Source of the DNA: Muribaculaceae bacterium
Lineage (GTDB): Bacteria > Bacteroidota > Bacteroidia > Bacteroidales > Muribaculaceae
Direction: 5' to 3'
Length of the DNA: 39,805 bases
Assembly: GCA_029060285.1 (NCBI GenBank)
Contig: JAIDUH010000215.1
Coordinates: 1 to 39,805 of the forward strand
Shown here: piece after piece, positions 16,065-24,808 of the stretch
Position numbering within the stretch: position 1 is the first letter of the stretch
Layout of the letters: every line of letters starts with the position of its first letter
The notes under the pieces: model-generated
The model's database searches: none
What the model was told of the DNA's origin: nothing
The model's input: the letters and a program-made list of their open reading frames with translations, nothing else
Translations under genes and position numbers: made by a program

Positions 16065-16445
16065 ATGAAGAAACAACCAAAGAAACTTACAGAGAAAGAA
16101 GCGGAGGTGATGGAACGTCTTTGGAGCGAAGGACCGCAGACCATAAGGGAATTGCTCGCAACATATCCCGACCCTAAACCACACTTCAATACGGTGTCAA
16201 CTACAGTCAGGATTCTGTGTGACAAGGGATTTGTGGCGCATGTAGGGGAGCGCAACGGTGCTTATACATATGGAGCGCTTGTGAAAAGCAATGAACTTAG
16301 CGGGAGCAGCTTGGCTCGACTTGTGAAGAACTATTTCAACAATAGTTATCGATCTGTCGTTTCAGCCCTTGTAGACGAGGAGAAGATCTCTGTCGATGAG
16401 CTTCGCGAGATCATCGACATGGTGGAAAGGCGCGATAAAAAGTGA
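16065..16445 (+). CDS. BlaI/MecI/CopY-family transcriptional repressor
   Basis: A 126-residue winged-helix repressor of the penicillinase-repressor family. The N-terminus has LTEKEAEVMERLWSEGPQTI, the typical first helices, followed by the recognition helix region FNTVSTTVRILCDKGFV and the wing GERNGAYTYGAL. The C-terminal helix, for dimerisation and proteolytic release, runs from about 85. Family members bind their own promoter as dimers and are inactivated by an M56 membrane protease such as the one encoded immediately downstream, whose ATG is 5 bases after this stop. No beta-lactamase gene is present; the regulated output may be the thioredoxin-like gene at the end of this unit or genes elsewhere. 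Confidence 0.93.
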   Translation: MKKQPKKLTEKEAEVMERLWSEGPQTIRELLATYPDPKPHFNTVSTTVRILCDKGFVAHVGERNGAYTYGALVKSNELSGSSLARLVKNYFNNSYRSVVSALVDEEKISVDELREIIDMVERRDKK

Positions 16446-16450
16446 CTGCT

Positions 16451-18106
16451 ATGGGATCTTTCCTCGCATATACATTGTATTCAGGAGTGTTCCTTCTATT
16501 TCTTTATCTCGTATATAGACTTTTTATCTCTGGAGAAAAGCAGATGGCGCTCAACAGGATCATTTTGCTCGGATGCTATGTGGTGTCGTTCACAGTCTGG
16601 CCGCTAAGCAGGATCGACTGGAGCCCTACAGATTCTCATCTTCCGGTCGATTCGACGATCGTTGCAATAGAGGAATTGTCGCTGCAAACAGTCGGAATTG
16701 TCGAAGAGGATACTTCGGTTATCCCTAAAGCTATATCGTGGATATATTTGATTGGAGTTTTGATGGTAGTGTTGAAAACATTATTTTCAACCGCGAGACT
16801 TTTCTTATATATCCGTAAAGGAACTTTCTTCCGCAAAGAAGGATATACGCTCGTGGTCATGCCTGGCAACGAAACCGCGCCTTTCAGTTTCGGAAACCAT
16901 ATCGTCATGAGTGCAGTCGATTATGAGACCGTGCGTAACCCAGTGACAGATCATGAGCTTGCCCATATCAGATTTCGTCATTATATTGATCTTATTATCG
17001 CGCAGGCTGTATGTGTGCTGCTTTGGTATAATCCTGCCGCGTGGCTCATGCGCGATGAACTGAAGCTCATCCATGAATATCAGGCGGATGCCGCTGTGAT
17101 AGATAGCGGGGCCGATCCTAAGGAATATCAGATGCTTCTGATCAGAAAAACAGTAGGCAACCGTTTCCATACACTTGCCAACAGTCTAAACCATAGTAAA
17201 CTTAAAAACAGAATCGCCATGATGCATAAAGAAAAAAGCATTGGACGCAGCCGTATGCGCCTCCTTTCACTTGCCTTAGCCGTAGATGTGGCTTTGGCTG
17301 TAGTCAATATACCTGCGGTTGCTTCCGGACTAAAAACGCTTGAGTCAGCTAAGTTTAAACTCACAGAGACTCAGAAAGAGATGTCAGACAATGTTCTGTA
17401 TGCTTCTGAGTCAATGCCAATACATGAAGTTGTAGAGGATAATATCGCCGCTGAAACTCCAACTGAACTTACAGTTAATGCCTACAAAGCCGAGAGGAAA
17501 AACAAATCTGCGGAAGAAGTCAAGGAAGAAGAAAAAACTCTTTTTGATCCCGAAATTGCGGCTGAATTCCCTGGAGGAATAGAGAAACTGATGACATACC
17601 TTTCCCATAATATTCGTTATCCATTTTCCGCATTTTCCGATAATAGAACAGGAAAGTCCTTAGTCGGTTTTATCATCCAGTCAGATGGCTCAATATCAGA
17701 TGTCAAGATATTGGAGAGTTCTTGGCCTGATCTGGATGAAGAGGCGATGAGGGTGGTGAAAGCCATGCCGAAATGGACTCCTGCCACGACAGACGGCAAC
17801 CCGGTTGCATCTCAGTTCTCGTTACCGATCAACTTCAGATTGCAAGATTCGACTGAAGCAAAAGCTGCAACTCCTAAAGAAGAATCGCCATTCATCCAAT
17901 TAAGTAAGAACGGTGGCGCTAAGCTCTTGGTAGGTCAGCGTGAAAAGGATTGCGAAGTCGCTGATATACAGACTATCCGAGTGGATGGAAAACTGCTTAC
18001 AGGAGATATGACCATAGATTTGAGTGATATAGAGACATCTGAGACTTTTCCTCCAAGTGAGGAATTCCCTGGTGGATTGTGGGATATTAAACTGAAGAAA
18101 AAATGA
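16451..18106 (+). CDS. M56 (BlaR1-type) membrane metalloprotease with TonB-C domain
   Basis: From the ATG at 16451 this is 551 residues (a GTG at 16442, overlapping the blaI stop, is the alternative). N-terminal hydrophobic segments lie near 5-25, 35-52 and 95-120. The zinc site DHELAH is at 167-172, with HEYQAD at 208-213 supplying the third ligand. A further hydrophobic segment at about 270-292 leads to a periplasmic region. Instead of a penicillin-binding sensor it carries a TonB C-terminal-like domain (EFPGGIEKLMTYLSHNIRYP, then VGFIIQSDGSISDVKILESS and VVKAMPKWTPA). A last segment of about 80 residues contains a second EFPGG. Likely role: sense an envelope signal and cleave the BlaI-type repressor. 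The sensed signal is unknown. Confidence 0.9.
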   Translation: MGSFLAYTLYSGVFLLFLYLVYRLFISGEKQMALNRIILLGCYVVSFTVWPLSRIDWSPTDSHLPVDSTIVAIEELSLQTVGIVEEDTSVIPKAISWIYLIGVLMVVLKTLFSTARLFLYIRKGTFFRKEGYTLVVMPGNETAPFSFGNHIVMSAVDYETVRNPVTDHELAHIRFRHYIDLIIAQAVCVLLWYNPAAWLMRDELKLIHEYQADAAVIDSGADPKEYQMLLIRKTVGNRFHTLANSLNHSKLKNRIAMMHKEKSIGRSRMRLLSLALAVDVALAVVNIPAVASGLKTLESAKFKLTETQKEMSDNVLYASESMPIHEVVEDNIAAETPTELTVNAYKAERKNKSAEEVKEEEKTLFDPEIAAEFPGGIEKLMTYLSHNIRYPFSAFSDNRTGKSLVGFIIQSDGSISDVKILESSWPDLDEEAMRVVKAMPKWTPATTDGNPVASQFSLPINFRLQDSTEAKAATPKEESPFIQLSKNGGAKLLVGQREKDCEVADIQTIRVDGKLLTGDMTIDLSDIETSETFPPSEEFPGGLWDIKLKKK

Positions 18107-19149
18107 AAAAGACATTATGTTATATTTTTTTATTGTTGGGAATCTCATTGAAGGCATATTCCTTTGAGTATAGGATAGTGTCAAAAACTCCTGACAGCTC
18201 CCTAAATGGACTAGAGCTGATTTTATCCAATGAAGCAGATTGGGGTGGTGAAGATTTCGGTGTCATTGAGAATGGAGTCATTGACATAAAGGGCGAGAGT
18301 AAACGTTCGTTCCCGGCTCACCTCATAGTCAAGAATAGCGACCAGAACCCGGGAAACAAACAATATTATTCGATAAGTCTTATAGTAGAGCCGGGAACAA
18401 TTGTCGTGGACGTCAATGAAGATTTCCCATTGCAAGGAGGTGTACTCAATGAGGGATGGAAAAATTGCCACATGCGTTTGAGCGAAGTCGAGTACAGAAC
18501 TGTTCCTTCTAAAGAAATAATAGAGGAAGTGTTTAAGAAGAATGTAGGAAATGGTCTTGGGGAGAGGGCTCTTCTTTATTATGGATTGGATTGTTCTCCG
18601 GATGAATGGCTGGAGATGGTGGCGCTTCTTGATGATGAGTCGAAGAATCTTGCTGCAATAGAGAATATGACTGAACGCAAGGAACGCCTTAAGCCAGTGT
18701 GGGAAGGTCAGCCATTTGCGGAACTCATCGGGCAGACTCTTGAAGGGAATACTACAAGTCTTTCGCAGTATGTAGGGAAAGGTCGGTATGTGGTGGCTGA
18801 TTTGTGGACAAGCTGGTGTGGAGGTTGCATTGCGGATGCAAATCAATATCTGAAACCTTTGTATGAGGAATATAAGGATAATCCGGACGTTCTATTTTTA
18901 GGTATTGCGATGGACGATGTAAATAAAGCAGTGGCTAAGTATGGCTACGAGTGGCCGCAGATGAATGAATGCCGTAGACTTATGGCTACTTATGGTGTAT
19001 ACTCTGTACCCGAGATAATCATCTTTGCTCCCGATGGCACCATCCTCAGACGCTTCCTGCGCGGAGCCGACCTGAAGGATTTACTTAAGGACCTCCTGCC
19101 CGAAAATCCGAAGTCCGGTGACTTCATAGGCGGCCAAAGCCTTCAGTAA
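18103..19149 (+). CDS. TlpA-like periplasmic thioredoxin-fold protein
   Basis: A 348-residue protein whose ATG overlaps the M56 stop by 4 bases. Residues 1-20 form a signal peptide (MKKTLCYIFLLLGISLKAYS). Residues 21-200 are a beta-rich N-terminal region like those placed before AhpC/TSA domains in Bacteroidetes. The thioredoxin fold starts near 205, with LWTSWCGGCIADANQYL holding the active site WCGGC at 238-242 and a cis-Pro segment VYSVPEIIIFAPDG. WCGGC instead of the WCGPC of thioredoxin should change redox potential. Likely role: periplasmic disulfide reduction, perhaps in response to the signal sensed by the M56 protein. It is the last gene of the unit and is followed by a strong terminator. 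Confidence 0.88.
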   Translation: MKKTLCYIFLLLGISLKAYSFEYRIVSKTPDSSLNGLELILSNEADWGGEDFGVIENGVIDIKGESKRSFPAHLIVKNSDQNPGNKQYYSISLIVEPGTIVVDVNEDFPLQGGVLNEGWKNCHMRLSEVEYRTVPSKEIIEEVFKKNVGNGLGERALLYYGLDCSPDEWLEMVALLDDESKNLAAIENMTERKERLKPVWEGQPFAELIGQTLEGNTTSLSQYVGKGRYVVADLWTSWCGGCIADANQYLKPLYEEYKDNPDVLFLGIAMDDVNKAVAKYGYEWPQMNECRRLMATYGVYSVPEIIIFAPDGTILRRFLRGADLKDLLKDLLPENPKSGDFIGGQSLQ

Positions 19150-19180
19150 CATTGCTTTAAATCCTTAATGCTAAATATTT

Positions 19181-19216
19181 ATGCCACGGATATTCTTTCT
19201 ATCCGTGGTATTTTTT
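19181..19216 (+). terminator. Intrinsic terminator after the tlpA-like gene
   Basis: ATGCCACGGAT (19181-19191) pairs with ATCCGTGGTAT (19201-19211) through 10 Watson-Crick pairs and one G-U pair around a 9-base loop, then TTTTTT. Confidence 0.88.
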
Positions 19217-19224
19217 ATATTATT

Positions 19225-19255
19225 TTTGAATTATCGAATTTTATTCGTAAATTTG
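19225..19255 (+). promoter_or_regulatory. Promoter of first POT gene (TTTG-19-TAAATTTG)
   Basis: TTTG at 19225-19228 and TAAATTTG at 19248-19255 have a 19-base spacer, starting 9 bases after the preceding terminator. The predicted leader is about 48 bases. Confidence 0.72.
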
Positions 19256-19307
19256 CATCTTATTAAAATCTTCTAACCTATAAGGTTTACTAAAAACAAT
19301 AACAACT

Positions 19308-21107
19308 ATGTTCAAGAACCAACCGGCAGGACTCTACGTGCTCGCACTTGCAAACACCGGCGAACGCTTCGGTTACTACACGATGCTCGCCATCTTCCTT
19401 TTCTTCCTCCAAGCAAAATTTGGCTTCGACGCAACTTGGACCGGACAAATTTTTTCAATTTTCCTGGCTCTTGTCTATTTCATGCCAGTATTCGGAGGGT
19501 GGATTGCCGACCGCTGGAACTTTAACAAATGTGTCCTCGCCGGAATAGCTATAATGTTTATTGGCTATGCACTGATGTCAGCTCCGACACCGGTGCGTTC
19601 CAATGTTTCATTCATGATCCTTCTCGCAGCTTTGCTGCTCATTGCCGCCGGCACGGGCTTGTTCAAGGGAAACCTGCAGGTGATGGTCGGCGATCTTTAC
19701 AATAGCCCTCAATACGCCGACCGCCGTGACTCAGCCTTCTCCCTCTTCTACATGGCCATCAATCTGGGCTCTATGTTCGCTCCCGGCGTGGCTATTGCCC
19801 TTAAGAACTTGGCTTTGAGAAATGCAGGATTCCTTACAAACAATCCTATGGCCACGACGGTCAGCAATTGGTGTATCGACACCAATGGATTCACTGAAAT
19901 GCCTGCAAAAGCCGATACACTAAAGAATATGACTGATTTCGCCGTGTCCAACGGTATGCAGGAAGGCGATAACCTTGCATCTTGGTTTACAGCATATTTC
20001 CAGAATTTTGCAGATGGATGCTCCGCCCAGTTCGGCAATATTACAGAATTTGCTTATGGATATATCTCCGCGTTCTCTACCGGATGTACGTATGCCTTTG
20101 CGCTGGCGTGTGCATCCCTCATAGTCAGTGTGCTTATATATACACTTGGGCGTAAAACCTATAAGCACATACTTGTTGACACTCCCAAGCCCGTCGCAGA
20201 CGGGAAGCCTCAACCATCGGCTGCCAGCAGTCAGGAGCTCACTCCGGAGCAGACAAAGCAGCGTGTAGTGGCACTATTCCTCGTTTTCGCCGTGGTTATC
20301 TTCTTCTGGATGGTATTTCATCAGAACGGGCAGTCACTTACTGAGTTTGCCAAGAGCTGTACTTCTCCCGAATCTTCTTCCTGGACCCGAATTGGATTTA
20401 ATCTCGGAGCCCTTACAGCGATTGCTGTCGGTGTCTATGCTCTCTTTGGACTCATACAGTCGAAGACCGCAAAAGGAATTGCAGGATGCGGTATCCTATT
20501 GGCAGCATGTGCTGGAATCGTGATCGGACTATATCGTGCAATGCCATCTACTCTTACTAATATTGACCCGGCAGCCTATCAGCAGTTCAATCCCTTCTTT
20601 GTTGTAGCATTGACTCCATTCTCACTCGCCCTTTTTGGGTGGCTGAATAAGAAAGGCAAAGAACCATCCGCTCCGCGTAAGATCGGCTACGGAATGGTGA
20701 TGGCGGGGGTCGCCTATCTCGTGATGGTCTTCGGATCGCTTTCCCTCGTAGGTACCAACGGCGACGTGTCTTCCAACTGGCTTATCTCTACATATCTGCT
20801 GTTGACAGTGGCGGAACTCCTGCTCTCTCCTATGGGAATATCCTTTGTAAGTAAAGTGGCTCCTCCAAAGCTAAAGGGCATCATGATGGGCGGATGGTTT
20901 GCCGCTACAGCAGTTGGTAACTACCTCGTGTCAATTCCGATGCTTCTATGGGGTAAGATTCCTGTATGGGCCCTATGGGTGATTCTCATCGTGCTCTGTC
21001 TCCTCTCAGCGGCATTCATCTTCTCCCAGATGAAAAAGCTTGAGGCCGCCACCGGCGACATGCCTGAACCCGTGCCCGATGCGACTTTGGCAGACCCCGT
21101 AGAATAA
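19308..21107 (+). CDS. POT/PTR2-family peptide:H+ symporter (copy 1)
   Basis: A 599-residue major-facilitator protein of the proton-coupled oligopeptide transporter family, importing di- or tripeptides across the inner membrane. Helix 1 carries GERFGYY at 18-24, and GTGLFKGNLQVMVGDLY is the family signature near helix 4. The first Glu of the usual ExxER proton-coupling motif is Asn16 here (NTGER). It is longer than most POTs (about 500) because of an extra hydrophilic segment after helix 5 (around 180-240) and a Pro/Ser-rich cytoplasmic loop around 292-315. It resembles the gene at 21855 (both begin MFKNQP), from which it is separated only by sufE. It has its own promoter. Confidence 0.93.
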   Translation: MFKNQPAGLYVLALANTGERFGYYTMLAIFLFFLQAKFGFDATWTGQIFSIFLALVYFMPVFGGWIADRWNFNKCVLAGIAIMFIGYALMSAPTPVRSNVSFMILLAALLLIAAGTGLFKGNLQVMVGDLYNSPQYADRRDSAFSLFYMAINLGSMFAPGVAIALKNLALRNAGFLTNNPMATTVSNWCIDTNGFTEMPAKADTLKNMTDFAVSNGMQEGDNLASWFTAYFQNFADGCSAQFGNITEFAYGYISAFSTGCTYAFALACASLIVSVLIYTLGRKTYKHILVDTPKPVADGKPQPSAASSQELTPEQTKQRVVALFLVFAVVIFFWMVFHQNGQSLTEFAKSCTSPESSSWTRIGFNLGALTAIAVGVYALFGLIQSKTAKGIAGCGILLAACAGIVIGLYRAMPSTLTNIDPAAYQQFNPFFVVALTPFSLALFGWLNKKGKEPSAPRKIGYGMVMAGVAYLVMVFGSLSLVGTNGDVSSNWLISTYLLLTVAELLLSPMGISFVSKVAPPKLKGIMMGGWFAATAVGNYLVSIPMLLWGKIPVWALWVILIVLCLLSAAFIFSQMKKLEAATGDMPEPVPDATLADPVE

Positions 21108-21185
21108 ATACGCATAATTTCTATAGCGTTTAGTTGAGACAGTACGTCTTAGTTAAGTAAGTTTATGCAAGTTTAAAGGCTGATA

Positions 21186-21217
21186 TTTGCGGATTTGGAT
21201 TTTTATTGCTAAATTTG
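21186..21217 (+). promoter_or_regulatory. Promoter of sufE (TTTG-20-TAAATTTG)
   Basis: TTTG at 21186-21189 and TAAATTTG at 21210-21217 are 20 bases apart, in the 215-base gap after the first POT gene. The predicted leader to the sufE ATG is about 100 bases. No terminator or conserved leader fold was recognised in the gap. Confidence 0.65.
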
Positions 21218-21322
21218 CAGAATATTGCTGATTCAGCATAGTACGTCAGACTTCATGCGAATTCCGCTTTTCTGCATGCACTTGTGCTGACTGGCAGCCC
21301 ATAAAAAAGAAATGACCCTGAT

Positions 21323-21751
21323 ATGACCATCAACGAAGTACAAGACGAGATAATCGACGAAATGGCCGGTATGGACGACTGGCTCGACCGCTATGCCTAT
21401 ATAATAGACTTAGGCAATACCCTCCCTCCGATTCCGGAAGAAATGAAGACTCCGACCAACCTTATAGAGGGTTGCCAGAGCCGTGTCTGGATTGATGCCA
21501 AAGAGACCGACGACAGAAAGATTCACTTTGAGGCAGACTCTGATGCCATGATCGTGAAGGGTATCGTAGCGCTGTTGATGCGAGTGCTCAACGACCGCAC
21601 ACCCGACGAGATTCTCGATGCTGACCTCTATTTCATCGACCGCATCGGACTTTCCGAGCATCTGTCACCGACACGCAGCAACGGCCTTGTAGCCATGGTG
21701 AAGCAGATAAGAAATTATGCCATGGCTTTCAAATTAATTCACAATTCATAA
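21323..21751 (+). CDS. sufE: SufE-family sulfur acceptor
   Basis: A 142-residue SufE protein, which accepts persulfide sulfur from the cysteine desulfurase SufS for Fe-S cluster assembly. The reactive cysteine is Cys51 in LIEGCQSRVWI; upstream MDDWLDRYAYIIDLG and downstream SDAMIVKGIVALLMRVL match the family. The last codons (Ile-His-Asn-Ser-stop) lie inside an AATTCATAATT repeat half (21743-21753) whose inverted partner is at 21781-21790, so the extreme C-terminus may be repeat-derived. SufS and SufBCD are not nearby. The gene stands between two peptide transporter genes, an arrangement with no obvious functional reason. Confidence 0.94.
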   Translation: MTINEVQDEIIDEMAGMDDWLDRYAYIIDLGNTLPPIPEEMKTPTNLIEGCQSRVWIDAKETDDRKIHFEADSDAMIVKGIVALLMRVLNDRTPDEILDADLYFIDRIGLSEHLSPTRSNGLVAMVKQIRNYAMAFKLIHNS

Positions 21752-21854
21752 TTATTCCGGTCGACACATTCTTGAGCCTTAATTATGAATCATGAATGTA
21801 CGACTGAAAACGATAACCGACAACTTTTTTTCCACAATTACATAACTACCGATC

Positions 21855-23378
21855 ATGTTCAAAAACCAACCCAAAGGCCTTATTCCGGCAGCCCTCAGCA
21901 ATATGGGCGAGCGTTTCGGCTACTACATCATGAATGCGGTGCTGGTGCTTTTCCTTTGTTCGAAGTTCGGACTGAAAGAAGAGACAAGTGCCATCATCTA
22001 TTCCTGCTTCTATTGCGGCATCTACGTGCTAAGTCTTGTCGGCGGTATCATTGCCGACCGTACTCAAAACTACAAAGGCACCATCATCTCCGGACTCTGC
22101 ATCATGACGATAGGCTATATCGTCCTTGCAATCCCAATTTTTGCTACTGCCGAAAACCATGTATGGCTTCTTACGCTCACTTGTGCGGCCCTCTTCCTTA
22201 TCGCTTTTGGCAATGGCCTTTTCAAAGGTAATCTCCAGGCTATTGTGGGTCAGCTTTATGATAATCCCCGCTATGCCTCGCAGCGTGACTCGGGTTTCCA
22301 GATATTCTATGTGTTCATCAATATAGGTGGTCTTATCGCTCCCTTCGTGGCTCCGATGCTCCGTAGCTGGTGGCTTGGAGAGAATGGTCTCATCTACAAT
22401 GCATCCCTTCCTGCTCTTTGTCATGAATACCTCAGTGTGACCGACAGCATGGACACCCAGAACCTCAACAACCTTTACGCCCTCATCACAGAAGTCGGAG
22501 GCAATGCCGCAGGCAATATCTCGGAATTCTGCTCTACGTATCTCAACGTATTCAATACCGGCATCCACTACTCGTTTTTTGCTTCTGTAGCTGCCATGCT
22601 GCTGTCTCTCACGATATTCATATCTACTAAGAAGCAGCTTCCCTCACCTGCGAAGAAAGAAAAGTCTGAAAGCGTGCAGTATTCCGCTGAAGAAAAGGCA
22701 CGTATGGCCAAAGAAATCAAGCAGCGTATGTATGCACTCTTCGCTGTGCTCGGAATAGCTATTTTCTTCTGGTTCTCTTTCCATCAGAATGGAACATCGC
22801 TCTCTCTCTTCGCACGCGACTTCGTGAAGACAAGCTCTATCCAACCTGAAATATGGCAAGCCCTTAATCCCTTCTTCGTGATCGTCCTCACTCCGGTGGT
22901 GATGTGGCTTTTCGGAAGGCTTTCGCGTCGTGGCAAGGAAATATCCACACCCAGAAAGATCGCTATAGGTATGGGGCTTGCCGGCCTCGCCTACATATTC
23001 CTCGCAGTGTTCTCACTTATCGAAGGCTATCCTTCAGCTGAAGAATTCAAAGCTCTTCCCGCAGCTGTGTCAGAAGCTTGGAAGACCGGACCTTGGGTGC
23101 TGTTTGTGCTCTACTTCTTCCTTACAGTCGCCGAGCTGTTCATATCTCCGCTTGGACTGTCGTTCGTGTCAAAAGTGGCTCCTAAGCATCTGCAGGGTCT
23201 GTGTCAGGGCCTATGGTTGGGTGCCACAGCTGTCGGCAACCTGCTTCTTTGGGTTGGCCCGCTTATCTACAATGCATGCCCAATCTGGGTGGCATGGACG
23301 GTCTTCCTCAGTGTATGTCTCGTCTCGATGGGTGTGATGTTCTCGATGGTCAATTGGCTTGAAAGAGTGACAGAATGA
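21855..23378 (+). CDS. POT/PTR2-family peptide:H+ symporter (copy 2)
   Basis: A 507-residue peptide transporter related to the 599-residue one upstream. Helix 1 reads SNMGERFGYYIM at 15-26, again with Asn16 replacing the first Glu of ExxER. GNGLFKGNLQAIVGQLYDNPRYASQRDSGF is represented by its conserved GLFKGNLQ and ends in the Arg-Asp pair typical of the family. A cytoplasmic loop rich in Lys and Glu precedes RMYALFAVLGIAIFFWFSFH. It is of normal family length. No promoter of its own was found in the 103-base gap after sufE, so it may be co-transcribed with it. The NSS gene follows 57 bases later. Confidence 0.93.
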   Translation: MFKNQPKGLIPAALSNMGERFGYYIMNAVLVLFLCSKFGLKEETSAIIYSCFYCGIYVLSLVGGIIADRTQNYKGTIISGLCIMTIGYIVLAIPIFATAENHVWLLTLTCAALFLIAFGNGLFKGNLQAIVGQLYDNPRYASQRDSGFQIFYVFINIGGLIAPFVAPMLRSWWLGENGLIYNASLPALCHEYLSVTDSMDTQNLNNLYALITEVGGNAAGNISEFCSTYLNVFNTGIHYSFFASVAAMLLSLTIFISTKKQLPSPAKKEKSESVQYSAEEKARMAKEIKQRMYALFAVLGIAIFFWFSFHQNGTSLSLFARDFVKTSSIQPEIWQALNPFFVIVLTPVVMWLFGRLSRRGKEISTPRKIAIGMGLAGLAYIFLAVFSLIEGYPSAEEFKALPAAVSEAWKTGPWVLFVLYFFLTVAELFISPLGLSFVSKVAPKHLQGLCQGLWLGATAVGNLLLWVGPLIYNACPIWVAWTVFLSVCLVSMGVMFSMVNWLERVTE

Positions 23379-23435
23379 TATATCCGCTCTTTTCCCTACT
23401 GAGATATGATAAGGAAACTTAATCTGAAATAATCT

Positions 23436-24806
23436 ATGGCAAGCAATAACTCTGAATTCAGCAGTAAGATTGGACTTATTGCAGCTACCGTCGGCAGTGC
23501 GGTCGGCCTGGGAAACGTCTGGCGTTTCCCGGCTGAAACGCAAGCTCATGGCGGCGCAGCTTTCCTGCTCGTCTATGTGATATGCGTGCTTCTCTTCGGC
23601 ATCCCGGTGATGTTGGGAGAGTTCGCTATCGGGCGTGCAGGAAAAAGCGACGCTATAGACAGCTACAAGAAACTGAGTCCCGGCAAACCCTGGTGGATTT
23701 CCGGCTTTCTCGGCATCCTTTGCTCCTACCTTATTCTGACATTTTATATGGTGGTGTCCGGTTGGACTCTTGAGTATCTCTATCAGTCGATAACAGGCGA
23801 ACTCTTCTCTCCGATACCCGGTGTGGCAGAGGGTAGCAATCTTCAGTTTGCCGATCGCATGCAGGAATATGTGGCTGGAGTTTGGCCTCCTATGGTATGG
23901 ACTTGGATCACTATTGCCATATGCGGTGCCGTCTTGTGCATGGGTGTGCAGAAAGGTATAGAAAGGGCAAGCAACATTTTGATGCCTCTGCTGTTCCTTA
24001 TTCTCATTGTCTTATGTGTCAATGCCATGAGTCTTCCAAAGGCTGCCGAGGGACTTGAATATTTCTTCAATCCTGACTTTTCGAAGATAACTCCCAAGGT
24101 ATGCATCAGTGCTCTTGGGCAGGCATTCTTCTCATTGAGCCTTGGTATGGGTACACTCATCACTTATGGCAGCTATTTCAGAAAGGATACCAATCTTACG
24201 CGCACTGCGTTCACTGTGTCAATTCTTGATATGGCGGTTGCGATCCTTGTGGGAATGATCATTTTCCCCGGGGTGATGTCGTTTGGCTTGGAGGGGGAGT
24301 CTTTTGACGGATCTGCATTGGTGTTTGTCACATTCCCCGAGATATTCAACAATATGTGGTGCCCTCAGCTTTGGTCGTCTCTCTTCTTCATCCTTCTGGC
24401 AGTAGCGGCCCTGACAAGCAGTATATCCATAGCAGAAGTGTCAATTGCTTATTTCAGCGGTCACTTCAATGTGAAGCGTGTGCCCGCTACGTGTGCAGTC
24501 CTCATTCCTTTGGTCCTTCTTAGCTCTTTGTCCTCATTAAGCAACGGGGTGCTGTCAGATTGGACCATCTTCGGCTACACCATCTTCGGAGCATGTGATG
24601 CCGTGACAGCCAATATCCTGATGCCTCTCGGAGCATTAATCATGGCGGTATATCTTGGATGGTTTGCTCCTAAGAATCTTATGAAAGATCAGCTCACCAA
24701 CGGGGGAACCATCAGAAATCGTTTTGCGGGCACTGTCATATTTTTGCTTAAATGGGTGACTCCCATTCTTATCCTTGTAATTTTTATTGCCTCTTTGTTC
24801 ATGTAG
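23436..24806 (+). CDS. NSS-family sodium-dependent amino-acid symporter
   Basis: A 456-residue transporter of the neurotransmitter:sodium symporter family (LeuT/MhsT-like). Helix 1 has AATVGSAVGLGNVWRFP at 16-32, the unwound sodium- and substrate-binding segment. ALGQAFFSLSLGMGTLITYGSY is represented by its AFFSLSLG core in helix 6, and the sequence shows about 11 hydrophobic helices. Bacterial members import Trp, Leu or similar amino acids with Na+. It lies after two peptide transporters and 2 bases before murF-alr, so an amino-acid supply theme is plausible (inference). The substrate is not readable. Confidence 0.93.
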   Translation: MASNNSEFSSKIGLIAATVGSAVGLGNVWRFPAETQAHGGAAFLLVYVICVLLFGIPVMLGEFAIGRAGKSDAIDSYKKLSPGKPWWISGFLGILCSYLILTFYMVVSGWTLEYLYQSITGELFSPIPGVAEGSNLQFADRMQEYVAGVWPPMVWTWITIAICGAVLCMGVQKGIERASNILMPLLFLILIVLCVNAMSLPKAAEGLEYFFNPDFSKITPKVCISALGQAFFSLSLGMGTLITYGSYFRKDTNLTRTAFTVSILDMAVAILVGMIIFPGVMSFGLEGESFDGSALVFVTFPEIFNNMWCPQLWSSLFFILLAVAALTSSISIAEVSIAYFSGHFNVKRVPATCAVLIPLVLLSSLSSLSNGVLSDWTIFGYTIFGACDAVTANILMPLGALIMAVYLGWFAPKNLMKDQLTNGGTIRNRFAGTVIFLLKWVTPILILVIFIASLFM

Positions 24807-24808
24807 GA

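Noticed and set aside
24752-24808. Upstream ATG for murF-alr inside the NSS gene
   Set aside because: Would add 19 non-homologous residues; the ATG at 24809, 2 bases after the NSS stop, gives the expected N-terminus.
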